Shown here one piece after another: positions 1-5,360 of a DNA stretch of 5,787 bases. Below the pieces are notes generated by a model. The model did no database searches, was not told the DNA's origin, and saw nothing but the letters and a program-made list of their open reading frames with translations. Both the position numbers and the translations under genes were made by a program. Each line of letters starts with the position of its first letter. Position 1 is the first letter of the stretch. Source of the DNA: XYD1-FULL-39-28 sp964539855 (lineage in GTDB: Bacteria; Patescibacteriota; Minisyncoccia; Minisyncoccales; Staskawiczbacteraceae); assembly GCA_964539855.1 (NCBI GenBank), contig CAZIJR010000033.1:1-5787 (forward strand), written 5' to 3'.

Positions 1-54
1 TATTCCTATAATTAGCGAAACAGAAAGCAAAAATAATATTTTAGACGCCGTCAT
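1..54 (-). CDS. N-terminus of a hydrophobic (membrane or exported) protein, cut by window edge
   Basis: An open frame starts with ATG at 54-52 and stays open for 18 codons to the window edge, reading MTASKILFLLSVSLIIGI. It begins only 5 nt after the nrdG stop codon. An AGG at 65-63, inside the end of nrdG, sits 8 nt upstream as a plausible Shine-Dalgarno. The residues are a Lys followed by an unbroken hydrophobic run, as in a signal anchor or first transmembrane helix. The short spacing implies co-transcription with nrdDG. The N-terminal style resembles ComEC-type DNA-uptake channel proteins, which often start with a short Lys-containing stretch and a helix ending in IIGI. Eighteen residues are too few to name the family, so no symbol is given. 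The GTG at 59-57 cannot be the start because its frame meets TGA at its third codon. Confidence 0.5.
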   Translation of the reverse strand, partial: MTASKILFLLSVSLIIGI

Positions 55-59
55 TGCAC

Positions 60-764
60 TTACCTAACCTGGCAGGTTTTAAAATAAGGAGAAATTTCTT
101 TTACAATCTCATCTAAAAATTCTTTTTTAAATGGCTTTACTTTTTCAAATTCAGGATCAATAGTTTTTGTGGGCAAAAAGTTTTGTAAATAATATTTTAC
201 ATTTTCTCCTCCAATCCATTTTGCAATTTCCAAAAATTCTTCTTTTTTATGGATTGTATTTACTACTGTTGTTCTAAATTCAAAATCAAGATTACCATTT
301 TTTAAAAACTCAACGCTTTTTTGAATATCAGTGAACCGAACACCCTCACCCAAAAGATTTTTATATGCCGGATTATTGGTAGAAGACTTAACATCCATAG
401 CAACATAATCAATCAACTTTTGTTCTGTTAAACTTTTTATCATTTCTGGGTTTGAACCGTTTGTGTCCAGCTTTACATTAAATCCCATATTTTTTATTTT
501 TTGTATAAGCTGGGGTAAGTCTTTATTTACAGTGGGCTCTCCTCCGCAAATTACCACTCCTTCTAGCAAACCCTGTCTGCTCCTTAAAAAATCGAGGAAT
601 TCTTTTTCATCTATTCTTGGTTGTTTGGCAATTTTAATAGGTAAAACCAATTCTGAAGAATAGCACCAAGGACACCTAAAATTGCAAACAGCCAAAAAAA
701 CAACACAGGCAAGTTTTCCTGGATAATCTATTAAAGTTGTCTTTTGGAGTCCAGCAATAATCAT
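60..764 (-). CDS. nrdG: Anaerobic ribonucleoside-triphosphate reductase activating protein (radical SAM)
   Basis: This cytoplasmic radical-SAM activase would use a [4Fe-4S] cluster and S-adenosylmethionine to abstract hydrogen from the glycyl-radical site of NrdD. The cluster motif CX3CX2C is at Cys27, Cys31 and Cys34 (CNFRCPWC). The SAM-binding GGEPT motif is at residues 74-78. Further family motifs are DTNG (100-103) and AMDVKS (122-127). The N-terminus GLQKTTLIDYPGKLACVVF is typical of the longer NrdG2/PflA-like branch (TIGR02495 type). At 234 aa it is clearly longer than the E. coli NrdG of about 154 aa. The start is fixed by a TAATG junction with the nrdD stop and by AGAGG at 773-769. 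NrdG2-like proteins are sometimes labelled pyruvate formate-lyase activating enzyme, but the fusion-tight linkage to nrdD makes the RNR role much more likely. Confidence 0.93.
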   Translation of the reverse strand: MIIAGLQKTTLIDYPGKLACVVFLAVCNFRCPWCYSSELVLPIKIAKQPRIDEKEFLDFLRSRQGLLEGVVICGGEPTVNKDLPQLIQKIKNMGFNVKLDTNGSNPEMIKSLTEQKLIDYVAMDVKSSTNNPAYKNLLGEGVRFTDIQKSVEFLKNGNLDFEFRTTVVNTIHKKEEFLEIAKWIGGENVKYYLQNFLPTKTIDPEFEKVKPFKKEFLDEIVKEISPYFKTCQVR

Positions 765-2938
765 TAAGCCTCTACTTTTTCTTCTGCTTTTTTTAATACT
801 TCGTTTACTGCGGTTGGTGTGACAAATTCTTTTCTTTCTTTATATTCTTCTTGCTTTCCTTTGTGCCACTGCTGAACCGGCCTTATATAACCCACCACCC
901 TTGAGTAAACTTCACATGGTTGCTTTATTGTGCACTGGGGGCACTCAAAATGTTCGCCGGACAAATAACCATGAGTGGGACAAATTGAAAAGGTTGGTGT
1001 TAAGGTAACGTATGGTAGACTATATTTTTCAAAAATCTTTTTTATCAGGCTTTTTGCCATATTAGGATCAGAAATTTTTTCTCCCAGAAATATGTGTAAG
1101 ACTGTCCCGCCTGTATATTTTGTTTGGAGCTCGTTTTGTAAATCAAGAGCTTCAAACACATCATCTGTAAATCCAACAGGCAGCTGAGTTGAGTTTGTGT
1201 AATATGGAGCTTCTTTTGTACCGGCTGTAATAATGTCCGGATACTTTTCTTTATCTGTTTTTGCTTGCCTATAACTTGTGCCTTCTCCGGGAGTAGCTTC
1301 CAAATTAAACAAATTTCCAGTCTCTTCTTGAAACTTAATCATTTTTTCACGCATAAAATCCATAACTTCAAGCGCAAATTTTCTACCTCTTTCTGTGGTT
1401 ATGTCTTCTCCTATAAAATTTAACAAGGCCTCATTCATTCCTATAATTCCTATTGTAGAAAAGTGATTTCCAAAATAAGTATTCCTCATTTTTTTCATCT
1501 CCTCCAAATAATGCCTTGAATAAGGATAAAGGCCTTTTTCCATAAAGTCATCCAAAGCTTTTCTTTTAATTTCCAAGCTTTCTTTTGCCAACTCCATCAA
1601 ATGACTGAGCCTGTCTAAAAACTCTGTTTTTGTTTTTGAAAGATAGCCTATTCTAGGCAAGTCTATTGTAACCACACCTATGCTTCCAGTTTTTGGGGAA
1701 GACCCAAACAATCCTCCTCCTCTCTTATAAAGCTCCCTATTGTCCAGCCTTAGTCTGCAACACATTGATCTTGCGTCATCTGGACTCATATCGGAATGTA
1801 TAAAATTTGAAAAATAATTTATACCATATTTTGCAGTTGCTTCCCACATGGCAGCTAAATTAGGATTATCCCAATTAAAATCTTTTGTAATTGATACTGT
1901 TGGGATTGGGAAAGTAAACGGCCTACCGGAGGCATCGCCTTCCATCAGCCCTTCATAAAACGCCCTTATAAACATATCCATCTCCGGCTGGAAATCCCTG
2001 TATGTTTCATTTTGCGGGACTCCTCCAATGATTACAGGCTGTTTTGCCAAATATTCCGGTGGATTTATATCTAAAGAAACATTTAAAAATGGTGTCTGAA
2101 ATCCAACGCGCGTAGGCACCATGCAATTAAATAAAAATTCCTGCACTACTTGTTTTACCTGCTCATAGTTTAGTTTGTCATATCTGATAAAAGGAGCCAA
2201 TAAAGTATCAAAATTTGAAACAGCATTTGCTCCTGCTGTTTCTCCTTGCAAAGTATACAAAACATTTACCAGCTGACCCATGGCGGTCCTAAGATGTTTT
2301 GGAGCCGCACATTCTATTTTTCCCGGAACTCCACCAAACCCCCTTACCAAAAAGTCATACAAGTCCCACCCTGCACAATAAGGTGCCAGCAACTGCAAAT
2401 CATGAATGTGAAAATCTTCATTGGCCGCAGCGTCGCGAATTTCTTTTGGATAAATTTTATTTAGCCAATATTTTTTGGAAATATATGAACCTACATATTC
2501 GTTTAACCCTTGCAAAGAAAATGTCATATTGGCGTTTTCTTTTACCTGCCAATCAATTTCTTTTAAATAGCTATCTACTTTTTCTGAAGAATCATCGGCT
2601 GCTTGTGATGCCTCGCGGATAGACCTTCTCTGCTCTCTATATAATATATACGCCTTAGCTGTTTCTACTAAGTCTTCCAAAATTAACGCTTCTTCAACAA
2701 TATCCTGAACTTGTTCAATAGTGGGAATTTCCTCTTTTTTAAATCTACGGTTTAACAATTTTATAACCTGGTCGGCAACTTTTTTGGATTCTTTGCCATC
2801 CCCTTGATTTGTGGCCACAATGGCTTTGTGCACTGCTTTTTCAATTTTATCTTGCTCAAAATCAACGACTCTTCCATCTCTTTTTTGAACTTTTTCTATA
2901 TGGCTTATAATTTTATTCTCTTTTTCTGATGGTGTCAT
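764..2938 (-). CDS. nrdD: Anaerobic (class III) ribonucleoside-triphosphate reductase, glycyl-radical enzyme
   Basis: NrdD reduces ribonucleoside triphosphates to deoxynucleotides without oxygen, using a glycyl radical made by NrdG. Domains in order: an ATP-cone allosteric domain at about residues 15-105 (from VQKRDGRVVDF to ILYREQRR); the ten-stranded barrel core with NEDFHIHD (173-180) and Cys188; the SMCCRL motif (391-396), where Cys393 or Cys394 is the likely thiyl-radical cysteine; and a C-terminal zinc-site region with Cys653, His656, Cys666 and Cys669. Gly683 in RVVGY is the expected radical site. The length of 724 aa fits a full-length enzyme with one ATP cone, so dATP/ATP activity control is expected. 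The ATG at 2938 keeps the whole cone and has an in-frame TAA upstream at 2943-2941, but no good Shine-Dalgarno. A GC palindrome lies 12 nt upstream instead. The gene follows its own promoter and a structured leader, and it overlaps nrdG by one base. Confidence 0.96.
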   Translation of the reverse strand: MTPSEKENKIISHIEKVQKRDGRVVDFEQDKIEKAVHKAIVATNQGDGKESKKVADQVIKLLNRRFKKEEIPTIEQVQDIVEEALILEDLVETAKAYILYREQRRSIREASQAADDSSEKVDSYLKEIDWQVKENANMTFSLQGLNEYVGSYISKKYWLNKIYPKEIRDAAANEDFHIHDLQLLAPYCAGWDLYDFLVRGFGGVPGKIECAAPKHLRTAMGQLVNVLYTLQGETAGANAVSNFDTLLAPFIRYDKLNYEQVKQVVQEFLFNCMVPTRVGFQTPFLNVSLDINPPEYLAKQPVIIGGVPQNETYRDFQPEMDMFIRAFYEGLMEGDASGRPFTFPIPTVSITKDFNWDNPNLAAMWEATAKYGINYFSNFIHSDMSPDDARSMCCRLRLDNRELYKRGGGLFGSSPKTGSIGVVTIDLPRIGYLSKTKTEFLDRLSHLMELAKESLEIKRKALDDFMEKGLYPYSRHYLEEMKKMRNTYFGNHFSTIGIIGMNEALLNFIGEDITTERGRKFALEVMDFMREKMIKFQEETGNLFNLEATPGEGTSYRQAKTDKEKYPDIITAGTKEAPYYTNSTQLPVGFTDDVFEALDLQNELQTKYTGGTVLHIFLGEKISDPNMAKSLIKKIFEKYSLPYVTLTPTFSICPTHGYLSGEHFECPQCTIKQPCEVYSRVVGYIRPVQQWHKGKQEEYKERKEFVTPTAVNEVLKKAEEKVEA
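769..773 (-). promoter_or_regulatory. Ribosome binding site for nrdG inside the nrdD 3' end
   Basis: The minus strand reads AGAGG, then CTTA, then ATG. The Shine-Dalgarno lies inside the last nrdD codons, and the nrdD TAA shares its final A with the nrdG ATG. This arrangement supports translational coupling of the reductase and its activase, and it decides the nrdG start. Confidence 0.65.
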
Positions 2939-2950
2939 AATATTTTAGGG

Positions 2951-2970
2951 CCTGCCTGCCGGCAGGCAGG
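2951..2970. repeat. Perfect 20-bp GC-rich palindrome just upstream of nrdD
   Basis: CCTGCCTGCCGGCAGGCAGG equals its own reverse complement, and each arm is a tandem CCTG/CC or GG/CAGG unit. It is 80% GC in strongly AT-rich surroundings. It ends 12 nt before the nrdD ATG, so in mRNA it would form a very stable hairpin where a Shine-Dalgarno would sit, hiding the only AGG nearby. It may instead be one copy of a dispersed intergenic repeat. Palindromes of this CTGCCGGCAG style are, to my recollection, common in Patescibacteria genomes, but that could not be checked here. Confidence 0.9.
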
Positions 2971-2973
2971 GTC

Positions 2974-2988
2974 AAAAAAAAGGCATTT
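2974..2988 (-). terminator. U-tract after P1: possible intrinsic terminator or attenuator
   Basis: The 3' strand of P1, AAAUGCC, is followed by eight U residues on the minus strand (A run at 2974-2981). If P1 forms during transcription, this resembles an intrinsic terminator with a very long, structured loop. It would end transcription about 110 nt after the predicted start and before nrdD, giving either conditional attenuation or a free small RNA. The 62-nt insert inside the stem makes a plain constitutive terminator less likely. Confidence 0.4.
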
Positions 2989-3060
2989 GCTTTTAATAAG
3001 CCCGTTGCTCAAAAATTCTGGGACGTGTTTTCTGGGCAACAGGTTTGTTAAAATGCCTTG
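2974..3060 (-). ncRNA. Candidate structured leader RNA of nrdD (riboswitch-, attenuator- or sRNA-like), class unknown
   Basis: Read on the minus strand, this segment can fold into a compact three-way junction. P1 pairs AAGGCAUUU (3059-3051) with AAAUGCCUU (2988-2980), 9 perfect base pairs. P2 pairs CC(U)GUUGC (3043-3036) with GCAACGG (3008-3002), 7 pairs with one bulged U. P3 pairs GCUU (3001-2998) with AAGC (2992-2989) around a 5-nt loop. P2, P3 and P1 abut without unpaired bases, leaving only a 7-nt joining strand (3050-3044). The P2 loop contains a CCCAGAA repeat of flanking sequence (3036-3030 and 3022-3016). An alternative GCCC (3037-3034) to GGGC (3003-3000) pairing would disrupt P2 and P3. 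P1 runs straight into a U tract. A promoter lies upstream and nrdD downstream. By eye it does not match purine, cobalamin, SAM, c-di-GMP, ZTP or fluoride aptamers. Confidence 0.6.
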
Positions 3061-3082
3061 TTAATTATTTTTAAAGATTCAA

Positions 3083-3101
3083 TTACTCTATTTTACTCTA
3101 T
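3083..3101. promoter_or_regulatory. Two 9-bp direct repeats with 10-bp period over the -10 region: candidate operator
   Basis: TTACTCTAT occurs at 3083-3091 and again at 3093-3101 with one T between (ATAGAGTAA twice on the transcribed-sense minus strand). The period is about one DNA helical turn, so a protein bound to both copies would sit on one face of the DNA. The pair covers the -10 element and the predicted start site of the nrdD promoter, a position typical for a repressor. It does not resemble the NrdR box. Confidence 0.45.
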
Positions 3102-3117
3102 CAAAAAAGCAGGTCAA
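3090..3117 (-). promoter_or_regulatory. Predicted sigma70-type promoter for the leader RNA and nrdDG
   Basis: On the minus strand a -35 element TTGACC (3117-3112) and a -10 element TAAAAT (3095-3090) each match consensus at five of six positions. They are separated by 16 bp. The start of transcription would be near 3083-3082. The resulting nrdD 5' leader is about 145 nt and begins shortly before the structured RNA. The promoter lies between ftsZ and nrdD, so nrdDG can be controlled apart from the division genes. Confidence 0.55.
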
Positions 3118-3139
3118 GCCCCACTTTGCATTACAAACC

Positions 3140-3148
3140 TGTGGATAA
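3140..3148 (-). promoter_or_regulatory. Perfect consensus DnaA box upstream of the nrdD promoter
   Basis: The minus strand reads TTATCCACA, identical to the strong consensus DnaA box. It lies 22 bp upstream of the -35 element, in an A/T-rich stretch right after the ftsZ stop codon. DnaA is known to control ribonucleotide reductase genes in some bacteria (the E. coli nrdAB operon, for example). A link between replication initiation and dNTP supply is therefore a reasonable inference. Only one perfect box is seen, so this is not an origin. Confidence 0.55.
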
Positions 3149-3167
3149 GTTATAAAGAACAACCACT

Positions 3168-4088
3168 TTAGAGTTTTGTGGCAATTACCGAAATTTTTAT
3201 CTCGCCTTTTTTAAGAGTACTATCTTTTATCGCCCCAAAAGTTATTTGAGCCTTGGAATCAACATTTTTTGTAATTATTTTGGCTGCTTCTTGAATTTCA
3301 TTTAAAGTAATATCTTGCCCCGCAGCATTAAACAAAACTCCTTTAGCTCCGTGAATTGAAAAATCCAATAAAGGAGAACTAATTGCTTTTTCAGCTGCTT
3401 CTACTGCTCTATTTTCTCCCGAAGCTTTGCCTGTTCCAAACATTGCCCTGCCTGAATTTTTTATAATAGAAACAACAGAAGCAAAATCTACATTTATAAT
3501 ACCAGGCTCTAAAATCAAATCTGTAATACCTTTTACCGCTTGACTCAAAATATCGTCACAGATTAAAAAAGCGTTTGCTACGGTTGTTTTTTCATCAATA
3601 ATTTTTAAAAGCCGATTGTTAGAAATCACCAGTAAAGAGTCCACCTTATCCTTTAAATTTTCCAGCGCAGTGTCTGCAATTTTTTTTCTTTGTTCGCCTT
3701 CAAAAGAAAATGGCGCAGTAACCACCGCAACAGTTAAAATACCAAGGCTTTTGGAAATTTCCGCCACAACTGGCGAGGCGCCGCTACCAGTTCCTCCACC
3801 TAATCCGCAAGTAATAAAAACCATATCAGCACCCTTTAAAACTTCTATTATTTCCTGCCTGGACTCTTTGGCGGCCTGGCACCCCAAATTAGCATCCATT
3901 CCGGTGCCCAATCCATGAGTAATATTTTTACCGATTAAAATTTTTTTTAATGCTTTGGAAAAATGGAGCGCTTGCGCATCGGTGTTTATTGCCAGCAGTT
4001 CTAATCCTGCAATATCAAGTTTTGCTATTCTGGAAACAGTATTAGCCCCAGAGCCTCCAACTCCAATAATTTTTATAATTGGTTGCAT
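3168..4088 (-). CDS. ftsZ: Cell division GTPase FtsZ, short form lacking the C-terminal tail
   Basis: FtsZ is the tubulin-like GTPase that polymerises into the cytokinetic ring. Visible motifs are the N-terminal GVGGSGAN (9-16), INTDAQAL (34-41), the tubulin signature GGGTGSG (97-103), APFSFEG..R (125-134) and the T7 loop NVDFASV (199-205). The T7 loop has Ser204 where most FtsZ proteins have the second catalytic Asp (E. coli Asp212), while Asp201 is kept. The protein is 306 aa against about 383 in E. coli. It ends at ISVIATKL, the last strand of the globular core, with no linker and no conserved C-terminal peptide that binds FtsA, ZipA or SepF. No continuation of that peptide appears in other frames after the stop. 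The ATG is 6 nt after the ftsA stop and in the same frame, with no Shine-Dalgarno, so translation probably depends on coupling to ftsA. It could be a divergent second FtsZ paralogue. Confidence 0.93.
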   Translation of the reverse strand: MQPIIKIIGVGGSGANTVSRIAKLDIAGLELLAINTDAQALHFSKALKKILIGKNITHGLGTGMDANLGCQAAKESRQEIIEVLKGADMVFITCGLGGGTGSGASPVVAEISKSLGILTVAVVTAPFSFEGEQRKKIADTALENLKDKVDSLLVISNNRLLKIIDEKTTVANAFLICDDILSQAVKGITDLILEPGIINVDFASVVSIIKNSGRAMFGTGKASGENRAVEAAEKAISSPLLDFSIHGAKGVLFNAAGQDITLNEIQEAAKIITKNVDSKAQITFGAIKDSTLKKGEIKISVIATKL

Positions 4089-4094
4089 AAGATG

Positions 4095-5339
4095 TTAGGG
4101 AAGGAATACCCTAAACATCTTTTTGAATTTAGAGCCCCATCCTTTAGCAACTCCCAGTATACCTTCTTCATCATCAAAATCAAGCCCTCCTAAAGCCAAA
4201 CCAGCCACAGTAGCCAGTGCAGGGTCTTCTTGAATTCCTATAATTTTTCTGGGAATGCCAATCTCGCATGCAAGTTTTAATGTTTCTCTTGTTAGCTCTT
4301 TTATTCTTGGAATTTTTGCTCCCCCGCCAGTCAGCACAATCCCACCCGGTAATAATTCTTGCCTTCCTATTTTTTTTAATTCTTTTTGCACCAAGTCTAA
4401 AATTTCTGAAACTCTAGGCTCAATAATATTTACCAAATCTTTTTTTGAAAAATTAAGCGATGAAGATTTGTCAAAAATTTCTATTTTATTTTTCTCTGAA
4501 GGTTTTTTAAATCCGGTTGGTGATATTTTTTTCTCTTTGTCGGATTTTGAAAGCACGCAAGTCCCATGTTGTTTTTTTATGGATTCAGCCACAGCAACAT
4601 CTGTTTTAAGGCCTATAGCAATGTCATTTGTTATGTTACCGGAACCAATAGGAAAAACTGCCAAGTGCATAAGCTCCCCTTCCTCGAAAACAGCCAAAGA
4701 AGTTGTTGCGGCCCCAATGTCAATTAAAGCAACTCCCAGCTCTTTTTGCTGGGGAGTCAAAACAGCACACGAGGCGGCTAAGGGTGAAGGCACCACGTCA
4801 TCAATTTGCAACTTTGTATTTAAGACTGATTGGGTAAGGTTTAAAAAATAAGGCGAAAAAACGCAAAGCAATAGCACCTTTGCTTCCAATCTTATACCTG
4901 TTAAGTCAACCGGCTGTTTTATGCCTTTTTGGTCATCTATTATAAACTCTTTAGGGATAACATCTAAAACTTCGTCGTTTCTGGAAATATTTATTGCTTT
5001 GGTTGCCTGCAAAACCCTTTCCATATCTTCCTTGGATATTCTTTGATCCGCCCTGGAGACAGAAATTATGCCGTCAGATGGAATTACATAAAGATGACTT
5101 CCTCCAATATTTACAAAAACAGAATTAATATTTTTTCCGCAATCTTTTTCCAGACCCGACATTATCAACTGAACATTTTTTGCGGTTTCTTCCACATTTA
5201 CCACAGCTCCTTTCCTCAACCCAAAAGAAGGAATCTCCGCGTAAGACAAAACTTCCCAGCCTTTCTGTTTTTTTTGCACTGCCAAAGCTTTTATGCTATG
5301 AGTGCCTATATCTAAACCTGTTACAATATTACCCTTCAT
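4095..5339 (-). CDS. ftsA: Cell division protein FtsA, actin-like membrane anchor of FtsZ
   Basis: FtsA is an actin/Hsp70-fold ATPase that tethers FtsZ filaments to the inner face of the membrane and recruits later division proteins. The phosphate-1 motif GLDIGTHSIKAL is at residues 8-19. The FtsA-specific 1C region lies roughly at 85-165. The phosphate-2 motif ALIDIGAATTSLAVF is at 204-218, and the adenosine motif GGIVLTGGGAKIP at 332-344. The last 15 residues (KGWGSKFKKMFRVFLP region, 399-414) form a basic, amphipathic helix that fits the usual membrane-targeting sequence, so the protein looks complete. The length of 414 aa is normal. The start follows ybeY by 21 nt of nearly pure A/T with no Shine-Dalgarno. 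The ATG choice is fixed by the actin-fold N-terminus, which begins a few residues later. Its direct neighbour ftsZ is the usual partner. Confidence 0.95.
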   Translation of the reverse strand: MKGNIVTGLDIGTHSIKALAVQKKQKGWEVLSYAEIPSFGLRKGAVVNVEETAKNVQLIMSGLEKDCGKNINSVFVNIGGSHLYVIPSDGIISVSRADQRISKEDMERVLQATKAINISRNDEVLDVIPKEFIIDDQKGIKQPVDLTGIRLEAKVLLLCVFSPYFLNLTQSVLNTKLQIDDVVPSPLAASCAVLTPQQKELGVALIDIGAATTSLAVFEEGELMHLAVFPIGSGNITNDIAIGLKTDVAVAESIKKQHGTCVLSKSDKEKKISPTGFKKPSEKNKIEIFDKSSSLNFSKKDLVNIIEPRVSEILDLVQKELKKIGRQELLPGGIVLTGGGAKIPRIKELTRETLKLACEIGIPRKIIGIQEDPALATVAGLALGGLDFDDEEGILGVAKGWGSKFKKMFRVFLP

Positions 5340-5360
5340 TTAAAATTTTTAATTCTTTTT

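Larger units (their letters stand above)
3039..3142. repeat. Inverted repeat pair ACAGGTTTGT / ACAAACCTGT flanking the nrdD promoter
   Basis: ACAGGTTTGT at 3039-3048 is the exact reverse complement of ACAAACCTGT at 3133-3142. Extending both copies gives 12 matches in 14 positions. The copies bracket the predicted promoter. The outer copy overlaps the first bases of the DnaA box, and the inner copy forms the joining strand and P2 start of the leader RNA. They could be paired binding sites, or a chance match in a small AT-rich region. Confidence 0.45.

Noticed and set aside
66..78. Short palindrome AACCTG-G-CAGGTT at the end of nrdG
   Set aside because: It lies within coding sequence, and the realistic RNA stem is only about 4 bp, so no function is supported.
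2246..2622. Plus-strand open frames opposite nrdD
   Set aside because: They are antisense to conserved NrdD core sequence, overlap each other, and show no family resemblance or convincing ribosome site.
2980..3059. The element as a miniature inverted-repeat transposable element (9-bp terminal repeats, 80 bp long)
   Set aside because: No target-site duplication is visible at the ends. The U tract and internal helices fit a transcribed RNA better. Genome copy number would settle it.
2974..3060. Identification of the leader as a purine (2'-dG), cobalamin or other known riboswitch
   Set aside because: RNR genes are known targets of 2'-dG and B12 riboswitches, but the conserved junction and loop sequences of the purine class and the B12 box are not present.
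2939..3167. NrdR-box regulation of nrdD
   Set aside because: No pair of ACACWATATATWGTGT-like 16-mers is visible in the intergenic region.
3098..3167. Intrinsic terminator for the ybeY-ftsA-ftsZ unit
   Set aside because: No stem-loop with a U tract is visible directly after ftsZ. The T run at 3107-3102 (minus strand) lacks a stable stem before it.
3121..3169. Direct repeat CCACTTT at 3121-3127 and 3163-3169
   Set aside because: Seven bases in an AT-rich region are expected by chance, and one copy overlaps the ftsZ stop codon.
3131..3170. Replication origin around the DnaA box
   Set aside because: Only one perfect box is seen, there is no cluster, and no dnaA or dnaN is nearby.
4255..4851. 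A 198-codon plus-strand open frame opposite ftsA
   Set aside because: It lies wholly within ftsA, whose motifs are unmistakable. Its translation is a low-complexity Ser/Pro/Phe-rich antisense shadow with no recognisable domain.
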